Assembly: GCA_938014245.1 (NCBI GenBank)
Contig: CALLSD010000005.1
Coordinates: 1 to 64,000 of the forward strand
Length of the DNA stretch: 64,000 bases
Direction: 5' to 3'
Source: an uncultured Actinomyces sp.
GTDB lineage: Bacteria; Actinomycetota; Actinomycetes; Actinomycetales; Actinomycetaceae
In this document: in pieces, positions 33,582-40,973 of the stretch
Position numbering within the stretch: position 1 is the first letter of the stretch
Layout: every line of letters starts with the position of its first letter
Translations under genes and position numbers: made by a program
The notes under the pieces: generated by a model
Database searches by the model: none
Seen by the model: the letters and a program-made list of their open reading frames with translations, nothing else
What the model was told of the DNA's origin: nothing

Positions 33582-34614
33582 CGGCAGCACTCAGGTCTTG
33601 CAGATCCCACGCGCTCTGCAGATTCGAAATTTCGCCAATGATACGCAACGCAGTATCACGTTGCTTTTGGTGGCGGACAGCTTCGCTTAGCGCCATAGAA
33701 ATCTCAATCATGGAGGAAGCAATAGCTACACCACGATTGTGCTTACCGAACGAACGACTTGCGCGCATAGCACGCACACCATTACGAACTGCCAGCGATG
33801 AAACCCGATGCTGATGAGGGGCATCTTTGAGTTGAGCAAGACGCCCAAACGCGCGAACGGTCGCAGCGATACGGGGATAGGTGTTCCCCACATCAAGCGC
33901 AAGCGCAGCATGCGCGCCTGCAAGATCGCTTGCGATATTCGCTAAACCAACTCTGTCTCCAGGGGGAAGCGCACGCGACCGTTCAATTGTCTCAACCGCC
34001 AAATCAGCAATCGCTCGATCGTAATCGCCACCATGCTTTGGGCGATCAGGACGAGTAGCGCGTTCGGCATGGTGCCACAATTCCAGCGCCTCACGGCGAG
34101 TATGAGAATAGTCAAACCAGTTCTGCCTCATGTGAGGTAACGTCAAATCGTAAGCAAGACTCGACCCACCATACCAGTGCGGTTGACTGCCAGGTCTGGG
34201 GCGTAACGCGACCGAATCCCCCACCACGACGTTGGTATCGCCACGCGCGTAACGGGGACGGAAGATAACATCTTGTCCACGCAACTCTCGCAAAAACTCT
34301 GCTTCGGCCGTTGCAACAACAAGCGCTGCTCGCACGCGAAATTCCGACGCTTCACGGTCAGTTAAGTTTTTCCTTCCACGCAACGCGCGAGCTTGCTCAG
34401 TCGGTTGAATACCGTTACTGTCACGACCATGCCCGCGCGAATCAAGAATCTCTAACCCGTACTTGTACTCAAGCATATTAGCGGTAGCTTGAGCCTTCTG
34501 ATAATTGCGCCGTACCTTGGTATGCGGCCCATCAAAACGCACGAGATTAGTGGCAAGGTGGAGGTGATCCCCGCCGTTTTTTGTCACCCCATGACGCACC
34601 GATTGCCGTATTCG
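33550..34614 (-). pseudogene. Relaxase / mobilisation nuclease, N-terminus deleted
   Basis: The C-terminal part of an actinobacterial relaxase. The metal-binding block VRHGVTKNGGDHLHLATNLV (H-x-D/D-H-x-H type) is followed by the family's usual VRRNYQKAQATANMLEYKYG. About 335 residues after it read without a stop. The open frame continues back to 34890, but residues before about 93 do not look like relaxase and overlap the opposite-strand transposase tail. The N-terminal part with the nicking tyrosine is therefore missing and the protein cannot mobilise DNA. The deletion junction lies near 34600. Confidence 0.7.
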
Positions 34615-34943
34615 CCAAGCCACCACGACGTGCCCCAAACTGGAGGCCTCGCGAGGCTTATACGCTCTTGGACAACAACTCTTGTGCGCGGAGGACCTGG
34701 AAGCAGCCACGGAGAGGCTTGCGCCTGACCCGACGCATGAAAGCTGTGTTTTGGTGGTGCTACACCCACTCTGCTCACCCTGAACCGGCAGCGATAATCC
34801 TGGCCACCATGCCCACCGACGCGCCCTCGAAAATGCCTGGCAACAAGCCACACAAACCCACCGGAACCATCCCCGGCTGGGGCGACGCAATCTGCTTCAA
34901 CGAACTCCACCACCCCACCCCCTACCACAACACCTGGGACTAA
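34590..34943 (+). pseudogene. Transposase C-terminal remnant (IS1249/IS256-like)
   Basis: About 115 residues reading towards the right inverted repeat. MKAVFWWCYTHSAHPEP, LATMPTD and a final WGDAICFNELHHPTPY resemble the tail of IS1249-type (Mutator group) transposases from actinobacteria. Everything upstream, including the DDE catalytic core, is missing. The stop is eight bases before the inverted repeat, as expected at the right end of such an element. The family name is from memory and could be wrong; that it is a transposase tail is more certain. Confidence 0.5.
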
Positions 34944-34951
34944 CCCCCGAC

Positions 34952-34974
34952 CAACACGTTTTGTCCTATAACCC
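34952..34974 (-). repeat. Right terminal inverted repeat
   Basis: Reverse complement begins GGGTTATAGGACA and ends ACGTGTTG; 21 of 23 bases match the left repeat at 29260. It lies directly after the transposase tail. Confidence 0.85.
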
Positions 34975-35331
34975 GAAGATCATTCGATTCTTTTGGATTG
35001 GGTCGACGTCAGGATGTTTCGGCTACTTTCAGCGGGCCAGTCAAGTAGGTCTGGTTGAAGCGCGTGATAAAGCGTGAGGTAGTGTCTGAAACCCTCTGAA
35101 AAACTCCTTCGTTTTCTTTCTCCAAACTGGACGCAAATGAAGGTACCGGTCTTTATCCTGGCTTCTGTCAGGTTGAAGGGCCTGATGTTCAATGAATCGC
35201 AGTGATGCTGAATCGTTGAGCAGGATCGACTGTATTTCGAATGCAGGAGGTTGTGATGGCGCGAGATGCACTAGCCGCAATGTCATCTTGGGCGAATTCT
35301 CTGAGCACACGTGGCACTTGTGTCGCTTCTT
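34975..35331. other. Non-coding or decayed stretch between island end and CRISPR repeat
   Basis: About 357 bases with no convincing gene. The minus strand shows two overlapping open frames sharing a run such as RHYLTLYHALQPD / FQTLPHALSRA across a frame change, which may be a dead gene I cannot identify. A 40-codon ORF at the right end (35256) is listed separately. Confidence 0.4.
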
Positions 35332-35378
35332 GTTTTCCCCGCATACGCGGGGATGAGCCCAATGCAGGCAGTGATTGA
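35256..35378 (+). CDS. Possible 40-residue leader ORF overlapping the toxin start
   Basis: A consensus AGGAGG sits six bases before ATG 35256. The frame (MARDALAAMSSWANSLST and on) runs through the first CRISPR repeat and stops at 35378, overlapping the toxin start codons in another frame. It could couple translation into the toxin gene, or be the 5' stump of a lost gene. Small and unconserved as far as I can tell. Confidence 0.25.
   Translation: MARDALAAMSSWANSLSTRGTCVASCFPRIRGDEPNAGSD
35332..35360 (+). repeat. CRISPR repeat 1 (type I-E-like, 29 nt)
   Basis: GTTTTCCCCGC, ATAC, then GCGGGGATGAGCCC. The CCCCGC/GCGGGG palindrome is the usual I-E stem. It differs from repeat 2 (36012) only at two central bases. 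The toxin ATG begins inside it (35353) or two bases after it (35362). Confidence 0.85.
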
Positions 35379-35706
35379 TCACATTCTTTACGGGACAACA
35401 AAGGCAAACGGGAAGCGCATGGGCGGACACTCATACAGGCAAGCAGAACGCGAAATGAGGCCAGGACAAATCGCCTTCCCAAGAACCTGGAGCGACACCG
35501 ACATTATTAGGGACGCGTTTCTAACAATTAACGATCCGATGTCTCTTAGGCTTACGCAACAAGGTCGCCGAATTTACGCATACAGGACAGTTAATGGAGT
35601 GCAGGCGACTACGCAGATAAGCGTGAGAGGCACACACGCGACAAAGGGCGCGACAATCACTATATATCCCATTAGGCGTAGGTGTACTTTGCGCATCAAA
35701 TGGTAA
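35362..35706 (+). CDS. EndoU-like nuclease toxin domain, stand-alone
   Basis: Basic protein of about 114 residues resembling the C-terminal EndoU nuclease domain of bacterial polymorphic toxins. H7-I-L-Y-G and G21-G-H23 match the two-histidine pattern, with 16 residues between the histidines. FPRTWSDTDI and a late Lys in HATKGATI complete the pattern. It has no signal, delivery or PAAR/LXG-type N-terminal domain. It starts two bases after a CRISPR repeat; GGGGAT in the repeat could serve as its ribosome site. ATG 35353 inside the repeat is an alternative start. The acidic gene 29 bases downstream is the likely immunity protein. The EndoU call is by motif only; another RNase-toxin family is possible. 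Confidence 0.6.
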   Translation: MQAVIDHILYGTTKANGKRMGGHSYRQAEREMRPGQIAFPRTWSDTDIIRDAFLTINDPMSLRLTQQGRRIYAYRTVNGVQATTQISVRGTHATKGATITIYPIRRRCTLRIKW

Positions 35707-35735
35707 GTTGAGATCAGTTGAGTGAGGGAGTGATT

Positions 35736-35999
35736 ATGACTGAGGCAATGTATACGGTCGAAGACCTTATTGAATATGCAGATAGTATCCTTCCTATGCC
35801 CGTTCTCGAAGATGAGGAGAGTAAGTTCCTTCTTGAAATAGGCGAGGACGAATCGCTCACGATGAAAATCATCGGAGACCTCACTATTTACGGAGCAGAC
35901 ATTCCGGAAAATCTAATCGACGGCCTTGTAAGGGGGTACAACGAAGAATTGATCCGGGAGTACTGGGAGGACTGCCTGTACGACAGGCAGCACGCCTAA
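35736..35999 (+). CDS. Putative immunity protein for the EndoU-like toxin
   Basis: Small, very acidic protein of 87 residues (YTVEDLIEYADSILPMP, then EDEESKFLLEIGEDES). This is the charge expected of an inhibitor of a basic nuclease. GAGGGAG ends five bases before ATG 35736, a better ribosome site than the toxin's, so inhibitor is probably made in excess. It ends 12 bases before CRISPR repeat 2. I do not recognise a named immunity family; the assignment rests on size, charge and position directly downstream of the toxin. Confidence 0.55.
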   Translation: MTEAMYTVEDLIEYADSILPMPVLEDEESKFLLEIGEDESLTMKIIGDLTIYGADIPENLIDGLVRGYNEELIREYWEDCLYDRQHA

Positions 36000-36011
36000 T
36001 TCTCCCTCTTC

Positions 36012-36040
36012 GTTTTCCCCGCACGCGCGGGGATGAGCCC
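36012..36040 (+). repeat. CRISPR repeat 2 (29 nt)
   Basis: GTTTTCCCCGC, ACGC, then GCGGGGATGAGCCC; 27 of 29 bases equal repeat 1. It begins 12 bases after the immunity gene stop. Confidence 0.85.
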
Positions 36041-36072
36041 AAGCCGAGCGCGGCGCAAAAACTGGTAAAGGA

Positions 36073-36101
36073 GTTTCCCCCACACACGCGGGGATGGGTT
36101 C
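36073..36101 (+). repeat. CRISPR repeat 3, degenerate
   Basis: Starts GTTTCCCCC and ends GCGGGGATGGGTTC; about 24 of 29 positions match the consensus. It lies exactly 32 bases after repeat 2, the normal I-E spacer length. Confidence 0.75.
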
Positions 36102-36476
36102 TCAAAAATAAGGCCGAGTTAACGGCCCTCCACTTTCTCTTGGCCACTTTATTTCAGGCTCGCGGGGGATACCGGCTCGGCACCTAAATCCTAACAAGCC
36201 AGAACATGAAAGGCAACCCCTCATCTACTCCCCGCACACGCGGGATGAGCCGAGATCCCGCTGGAATAGAAAACGCTGGGCCTTCAGCCCCCGCGTTGAA
36301 CCGAGCTGTTATTTCAAGCCTGGCGGAGGGTACCAACCCAGCGGCTCAATTCTATCAAACGGCTCTACGAAAGGCACCCCCGGGTCTCTCGCCTTTGTCA
36401 TGCCCGAAAAGCCGGGACCTCGATCATCTTGACCGCGTGCAAACAGCAAACGAACGACGCCAACTCACCCGAGCTC
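36102..36476. other. Decayed repeat-rich stretch without genes
   Basis: No credible gene in about 375 bases. A shortened CRISPR-like repeat lies at 36225-36252 (CCCCGCACACGCGGGATGAGCC, one G lost). Two segments, about 36148-36220 and 36314-36386, both start TTATTTCA and share GAAAGGCA near the end; they look like old copies of one sequence. Confidence 0.45.
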
Positions 36477-37793
36477 TTACCTCAGTAGCAGCGGCGTGAC
36501 CTTACACTCCTCGCCCAGCTTCATCGGCGCGATCGAACATTCATCGCGCATGACAACCAGGCGTTCCAGCATCCGCTGGTGCACGGACCATGGATCGATC
36601 GTATTGAGGTAAATCCTTGTCCCGCCCTCAAAACCGGCGATCGTGGAAATCCTCCACTTGATCAAAATCCTCATGCGCATAGGAATTGATGAACTCGGGG
36701 GCCGGTAGTACCACTCCTCGTTACACGGTACCTCCGCGCCCGTCGCCGCGTGCATCGCGTGCACAAGGTCGCTGATGCCTCGTAATTGCTCAGGGGAGTA
36801 CTCCCAGGGTTCAGCCGGCGCGTGAAGTGGCCAAATCGCCAAGGAGGGATAGCGATGTCCAAACCCAGCCATCGCCACAGCATGATCGTTTTGTGCCAAA
36901 ACCAGCCCACGCGTCGCAGCAATCTTCAAGAGCTCGTCATAGATTCCCGGATAGGTTCGCACGCGCTCAATCTCGTCATGCGTCTGCGTCGAGAACTCAT
37001 CAATCGCCACAAGCTGCTTGTGCAAGTGATCAAAAGACGCGCCCGCGGGCTTGAGCCAGTTCTGGAAGGCCACAACATACTTCACGGCTGGATCCAAGTC
37101 GTACAGGTCCCGCATCGCCCGCACGGTCATCGACATGTACTGGAAGTGTTCCTCGGGCGTCAGCGTCCCAGCCGAAGCCAATTGAGACGTGTCCTTCGCC
37201 CCATCGACGAAGTGGCGTCGCCCAACAATCAGATCGTGCCCGCCCGAAAAGAAACCATTCGCCTGAGTGAGCTTCTCCGAATCCGACAGATCCTCAAACT
37301 CCTCGAGGCTTCCACCCGAGGCTAAGAAACGCGCGCGGACAATATTCATCACGTGGTCGTAGCCCTGCGGGGACGCCAAGTATTCCGCCATCCGGCGCCG
37401 CTCGGCCTCGGAAGGAACATGGCCGTGATTGAGGTGCCAATAGTTATACGAAACGATCTCGAAAAGGTTGGGAATCCGCCGAAATTCAGCAACGGTATCC
37501 CCAAGTTCCTCAGCGCCGAGGCCGTGGAGAGTTTCCCATTCACCCTCGCTCGTGCGAACAATCCGCGCCTTCTCAGGAGGGGTTTCCAAGTATCGACCCG
37601 AACAGAAGGCGCAGTGATGCCCGTCTAAATCATGATCGATGATAGGGGCAGGCGAACCCGGGCGAGTCAGAGGGCGGTGAGCCCGACCCGGAACCGTCCA
37701 CACTTCAGTTCCAGTTAAAAGGTTGCGCTGTTTGACCGTCCCGTCAGAAAGACGGAGGATCGCTTCGTCGCTCCCCGTAGGTAGTACAGCCAT
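36477..37793 (-). CDS. DUF4921 protein, galactose-1-phosphate uridylyltransferase-like
   Basis: Protein of 438 residues with the HIT/GalT fold. A CxxC zinc-type pair is in HHCAFCSGRY and the nucleotidyl-transfer motif is FDHLHKQLV (H-x-H-x-Q/K-type with a final QL). IVSYNYWHLNHGH and FQNWLKPAGAS are DUF4921 hallmarks. It may transfer a nucleotide to a sugar phosphate, but the substrate is unknown. The start ATG 37793 is followed by a normal hydrophilic N-terminus. It is alone on this strand; its 3' end borders the CRISPR relic, marking the right edge of the accessory region. Confidence 0.8.
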   Translation of the reverse strand: MAVLPTGSDEAILRLSDGTVKQRNLLTGTEVWTVPGRAHRPLTRPGSPAPIIDHDLDGHHCAFCSGRYLETPPEKARIVRTSEGEWETLHGLGAEELGDTVAEFRRIPNLFEIVSYNYWHLNHGHVPSEAERRRMAEYLASPQGYDHVMNIVRARFLASGGSLEEFEDLSDSEKLTQANGFFSGGHDLIVGRRHFVDGAKDTSQLASAGTLTPEEHFQYMSMTVRAMRDLYDLDPAVKYVVAFQNWLKPAGASFDHLHKQLVAIDEFSTQTHDEIERVRTYPGIYDELLKIAATRGLVLAQNDHAVAMAGFGHRYPSLAIWPLHAPAEPWEYSPEQLRGISDLVHAMHAATGAEVPCNEEWYYRPPSSSIPMRMRILIKWRISTIAGFEGGTRIYLNTIDPWSVHQRMLERLVVMRDECSIAPMKLGEECKVTPLLLR

Positions 37794-37843
37794 GCTTCTA
37801 CTTTAGGCCGAAGATGCGTGTGCGTGTGTCCGAAAAATGAATT

Positions 37844-38257
37844 TCAGGCGGGTAGCCAGCCCTTAGCGCGACGGCCAAGATCCTCGAGCAAAGCGCTGGC
37901 CTCTTGAGCGCGATCAGGTTGAACAAAGAGATGGTCGTGGCGACGGCATGCAATGAAATTCGCGGTAATCGAACGCGCTGCGAGGATCTGTGCAATCGAT
38001 GCAGTAATGCCAATTGCGGCAAGCTCGGTGGAAGAACCCAAGTCGATTCGCGTGTACAGTTCATCGGCATTGATACCTGCTTCACGGGCAATCTCTTGCT
38101 CAACGACCACGGTGTAGCCATCCTCGTCGCGGATCACGGCGAAGAAATCGACCCCCTGAGGAATCTCGTCGACCAGAGAGAAGACATAAGTGCCGCTGGG
38201 CTGAGGATCGAGGGAAGCAAGAACTCGGTCCAAGTCAGTCGTAGAAACATGAGTCAT
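37844..38257 (-). CDS. ACT-domain protein (ACT_3/DUF2241-like)
   Basis: Small protein of 137 residues with tandem ACT-like halves: TYVFSLVDEIPQGVDFFAVI...GYTVVVEQE, then LAAIGITASIAQILAARSI and a final ALLEDLGRRAKGWLP. ACT domains usually bind amino acids or other small effectors. No catalytic domain is attached. ATG 38257 is chosen since the longer frame (to 38311) adds residues with no family likeness. It is followed by the GalT-like gene and preceded by the aldo/keto reductase, all leftward, so it may share their transcript. Confidence 0.78.
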   Translation of the reverse strand: MTHVSTTDLDRVLASLDPQPSGTYVFSLVDEIPQGVDFFAVIRDEDGYTVVVEQEIAREAGINADELYTRIDLGSSTELAAIGITASIAQILAARSITANFIACRRHDHLFVQPDRAQEASALLEDLGRRAKGWLPA

Positions 38258-38343
38258 GTCTTCACGATAGCCCAGCGGCACACCCACAATCTGTGCCTGT
38301 CTCATATCCAAAAACGATATGAGTTGCGCCTGAAGCGAAAGCG

Positions 38344-39189
38344 CTACATTCGGTCCATCTCATCGGGACGAGGCCCCGTGCGTCCTTCTTCCCCGCGATC
38401 CAGTTCGTCAATCCTGCGCATCTGATCCGCGTCCAATTCAAAGCCTGTAATGGCGAAGTTTTCCGCGCGCCGTTCATGCGAGGACGCTTTCGGGAAAGCG
38501 ACGTCGCCTCGTTGAATTGCCCAGCGGAGAACAACTTGCGATTCTTGCGCACCGACTTGGCGCGCGATATCGACAATGACGGGATCGGAAAGGACCGCCC
38601 CGCGCGCTAGGGGAGCCCATGCCTCGGTAATGATCCCGTAGCGAGCATTGAAATGGTGTAGCTCACGGTTGGCGAAGTACGGGTGTGATTCGATCTGGTT
38701 GATGGAGGGCGGGACCTCGCAGCTATCGAGGATCGGCTGGAGGTGATGGGCCTCGAAATTCGAAACACCAATGGAACGCACCATCCCCTCACGGACAAAA
38801 GACTCCATCGCTCGCCACGTGGGCATAATATCGCCGCCGTAGTGCATGGGAAGAGGCCAGTGGATCAAGAACAAGTCCAAGTAGTCCAGCTGCAGTTCCT
38901 CCAAAGAACGCTCGAGGCTGGCGCGCGCAACATCGGGCTCATGGTTGGGATTGTTGAGCTTCGAGGTCACGAAAATTTCCTCGCGCGCCACAGGGCCGTC
39001 CGCGATGGCGCGTCCAACCTCGGCCTCATTTCCGTACATTTGCGCGGTGTCGATGTGGCGGTAGCCAAGCTCGAGTGCATCGAGGACTCCGCGAAAAGCG
39101 TCCTCGCCGACAAGCTTGTATGTTCCAAAGCCGAATTGGGGAATGGTATGCCCGGAAATCAAGGGCAAGTGCCGAACGCTGGGGGCCAT
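38344..39189 (-). CDS. Aldo/keto reductase
   Basis: Cytosolic NADPH-dependent oxidoreductase of 281 residues, a TIM-barrel carbonyl reductase. The catalytic tetrad is visible: D47 (HIDTAQ), Y52 (MYGNE), K77 (TSKL) and H110 (LIHWP). SIGVSNFEAHHL and the coenzyme loop FPKASSHERRAENF are typical, and it looks most like 2,5-diketo-D-gluconate-reductase-type members. ATG 39189 has GGAG upstream. It is divergent from a TetR-type regulator across 180 A/T-rich bases, which suggests that regulator controls it (inference). Confidence 0.93.
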   Translation of the reverse strand: MAPSVRHLPLISGHTIPQFGFGTYKLVGEDAFRGVLDALELGYRHIDTAQMYGNEAEVGRAIADGPVAREEIFVTSKLNNPNHEPDVARASLERSLEELQLDYLDLFLIHWPLPMHYGGDIMPTWRAMESFVREGMVRSIGVSNFEAHHLQPILDSCEVPPSINQIESHPYFANRELHHFNARYGIITEAWAPLARGAVLSDPVIVDIARQVGAQESQVVLRWAIQRGDVAFPKASSHERRAENFAITGFELDADQMRRIDELDRGEEGRTGPRPDEMDRM

Positions 39190-39369
39190 GATGAATACTC
39201 CACAAATTTTTATGATCTTAAAGACATGATATGTTCTTCGACCGTTGAAATTACTTTTCATTTCTTTACTAAATGCCGAAGAAACTTCTAAAACTGTTAT
39301 TTTGGCTGAGAAAATCAACGAAAAAGTGACTATGCTGTGCCCAGTAATTCTTTAATCATGGAGGTGGCT
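39190..39369. promoter_or_regulatory. Divergent promoter region, aldo/keto reductase and TetR gene
   Basis: A 180-base A/T-rich gap. A small inverted repeat GAAAT-N8-ATTTC lies near 39247-39264 and is a candidate operator for the TetR-type protein; nothing else is distinctive. Confidence 0.35.
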
Positions 39370-40104
39370 GTGACTAAGAAACGCGCGGAGGGCGAAAGCA
39401 GAGCCCGTGCACTCACGCGCTCGCGCCTCGTTGACGCAGCAGTGGAAATTCTTGTTGAACGCGGTTTTGCGGGAACAAAAATTGATGAAGTTGTTGGTCG
39501 TGCGGGCTACACTCGCGGCGCATTCTATTCGAACTACTCGAATATGAATGAGCTCCTTGAGGATGCTTTCATCGCATATTCGACGCAACTTTTGACCGAG
39601 ATGACGCAGGCTTTTGATTCAATCGAAGGCCCGCTGGACCTCGATAGCATCGTTGCAACGCTGGAAAGCCTGGCAACTCAGGGGCGCACCGCCTACATCC
39701 TCCTTATGGAATACCGTCTTTTCCAGATGCGTAACCCCGAGGCAAGTGGCATTCCGGGAAGTCAGCGCAACCAGCTGGCTGATTTTGTCACCGGCATGCT
39801 GGAGTCAGCCCTCGAGCGTATGGGGCGCAAGCCGCTTCTGCCAACGAACATCATGGGTGAGATCCTCTCGATCTTCTACCTCGAGGCTCTAGGGAGCGTC
39901 AATGACTCCGCAGAGGCAAACCAGATCCCGATCCGCAAGGTTGTCGACGTTATTGTCTTCGGTTTCTCGATCCCCAAGGATCAGGACCCGCAGACTGCAG
40001 CTTCCTTTGAGGGTGCCGATCGCGAACAATTCCGCGCCGAGGCTTTGGATCCCTCGCGCGAAGGACTGATTCCTTTGGTGCGCGAGGCTATCGCGAGGAA
40101 CTAG
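39370..40104 (+). CDS. TetR-family transcriptional regulator
   Basis: DNA-binding protein of about 244 residues. The N-terminal helix-turn-helix lies at about residues 20-60 (VDAAVEILVERGFAGTKIDE, then GYTRGAFYSNYSN), followed by an all-helical ligand-binding domain. GTG 39370 is preferred because GGAGG ends five bases upstream; an ATG at 39358 overlaps that site. Divergent orientation suggests control of the aldo/keto reductase gene and itself. The effector is unknown. Confidence 0.92.
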   Translation: MTKKRAEGESRARALTRSRLVDAAVEILVERGFAGTKIDEVVGRAGYTRGAFYSNYSNMNELLEDAFIAYSTQLLTEMTQAFDSIEGPLDLDSIVATLESLATQGRTAYILLMEYRLFQMRNPEASGIPGSQRNQLADFVTGMLESALERMGRKPLLPTNIMGEILSIFYLEALGSVNDSAEANQIPIRKVVDVIVFGFSIPKDQDPQTAASFEGADREQFRAEALDPSREGLIPLVREAIARN

Positions 40105-40107
40105 AAG

Positions 40108-40130
40108 AACGCGCTTTAAGCGTTTTTCTT
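40108..40130 (+). terminator. Terminator of the TetR gene
   Basis: A short AACGC/GCGTT stem followed by a T-run lies a few bases after the stop. Confidence 0.6.
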
Positions 40131-40142
40131 ATTAGACGATTG

Positions 40143-40211
40143 TTGGGGGTATGCGATACGCATACCCCCAACTAGCATTTTGGGCGGCACCGCGAAGATG
40201 CCGCCCAAAAT
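40143..40211. repeat. Two perfect hairpins between convergent genes
   Basis: First stem: 13 bp, 40143-40155 with 40159-40171, loop ATA. Second stem: 13 bp, ATTTTGGGCGGCA (40177-40189) with 40199-40211. Both are symmetric, so they may act as back-up terminators in both directions, though neither has a separate T-run. Confidence 0.6.
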
Positions 40212-40223
40212 ACTCGATCGCCC

Positions 40224-40973
40224 TTACTTCAAATCAGCGGGCCACCAGGACACCGCGGATACTCGGCAGGTCAGTGCCTTCGCAGGAAGATCAGCTTCTG
40301 CCTTGAATTGCTTCGATTCACCCGGATTGATTCCCTCAATCTTCGCTTGCGTTGTCGCAGTATCAGTGGTTCCTTCAAGCGACGAAGTGATCGTGAGGGT
40401 GAGGTTCGACTTCTTCATTGAGCTCGTTGCTTCCTTCGGGCCCTTGTACTTCTTGAGCTCGCCCGAAATCCTCACGTGGTTGCCGTCGGGTTCGCACTTG
40501 AGGCTGATGTCCTCCAAGGAGGCTTGTAGCTTGGAGTAATCCTGATTAATAGTGAATGCCTTGACCTTGTTGGGGCAGACTTGCTCTGCGTATTCGCCCT
40601 TCGGATCAACGGTCTTCAACTGTTTGAGGAGGTCTTGGATCTTGCCTGCATCGCTGGCAGATGCGGGGGTGACCGAATCACACCACGGCTGAACTCGAGC
40701 CGTGGCTGCTTTCTGTTGCGTTTCAGTGAGTTGTTGCTCAATCGAGGCTGACTGCGACTGAAGATTACTGGTCTCTGAACTCAGGGAGCTGACCTTCTGG
40801 TAAGCGAGCAGGGCTTGAACCAGTGTGACAACTGCCCAGACCAAGCTGATAGCGCACAGCGCGGCGGTAATTCGCACAACACGCTTCGGCATCTTCGAAG
40901 AGGGAGCCTTCGTTTCCTGTGGCTTCTCGGATTGAGTGGATTCACCTGTTGCCTGGGGATTCATGCTGCTCAC
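40224..40973 (-). CDS. Membrane protein with coiled coil, partner of DUF2510 gene
   Basis: Protein of 249 residues: a disordered polar N-terminus, one membrane helix at about residues 35-58 (AALCAISLVWAVVTLVQALL), then a coiled-coil stretch (SSLSSETSNLQSQSASIEQQ) and an extracytoplasmic domain with four cysteines that could form disulfides. The GTG start overlaps the upstream stop as GTGA; ATG 40964 is an alternative. It shares helix-then-coiled-coil architecture with the upstream gene, so the two probably form a complex (inference). Function unknown. Confidence 0.7.
   Translation of the reverse strand: MSSMNPQATGESTQSEKPQETKAPSSKMPKRVVRITAALCAISLVWAVVTLVQALLAYQKVSSLSSETSNLQSQSASIEQQLTETQQKAATARVQPWCDSVTPASASDAGKIQDLLKQLKTVDPKGEYAEQVCPNKVKAFTINQDYSKLQASLEDISLKCEPDGNHVRISGELKKYKGPKEATSSMKKSNLTLTITSSLEGTTDTATTQAKIEGINPGESKQFKAEADLPAKALTCRVSAVSWWPADLK

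Larger units (their letters stand above)
29260..34974. mobile_element. Decayed IS/mobilisable island bounded by inverted repeats
   Basis: A 5.7-kb segment starts with GGGTTATAGGACA and ends with its inverted copy. It carries a transposase tail (+) next to the right end, a truncated relaxase (-), a frameshifted DUF4913 gene (+), and an intact methyltransferase/GHKL ATPase pair (-). Much of it is visibly poorer in G+C than its surroundings. I see no integrase, no tRNA 3' duplication and no target-site duplication, so it is probably a scar of several insertions and deletions. Confidence 0.65.
35332..36101 (+). CRISPR. Relic CRISPR array with a toxin/immunity cassette between repeats 1 and 2
   Basis: Three 29-nt type I-E-like repeats at 35332, 36012 and 36073. 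Repeats 2 and 3 enclose a regular 32-nt spacer (36041-36072). Repeats 1 and 2 enclose 651 bases that hold two genes. Repeat 3 differs from the consensus at five positions, all transitions. No cas gene occurs in the window, so the array is inactive unless cas genes act from elsewhere. A fourth, shortened repeat lies at 36225. Confidence 0.75.

Noticed and set aside
34614..34890. N-terminal extension of the relaxase frame
   Set aside because: These 90-odd residues are Cys/Trp/Arg/Ser-rich with no relaxase likeness and overlap the opposite-strand transposase tail.
29252..34982. 8-bp target-site duplication around the inverted repeats
   Set aside because: The eight bases outside the left repeat (ggacactg) and right repeat (gaagatca) do not match.
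35041..35430. Minus-strand frame crossing CRISPR repeat 1
   Set aside because: It is antisense to the toxin and the repeat. A possible dead gene at 34975-35250 was considered, but no family could be recognised.
36206..36499. 97-codon frame across the degenerate repeats
   Set aside because: No ribosome site, composition of random sequence, and it runs through a CRISPR-like repeat into the end of the DUF4921 gene.
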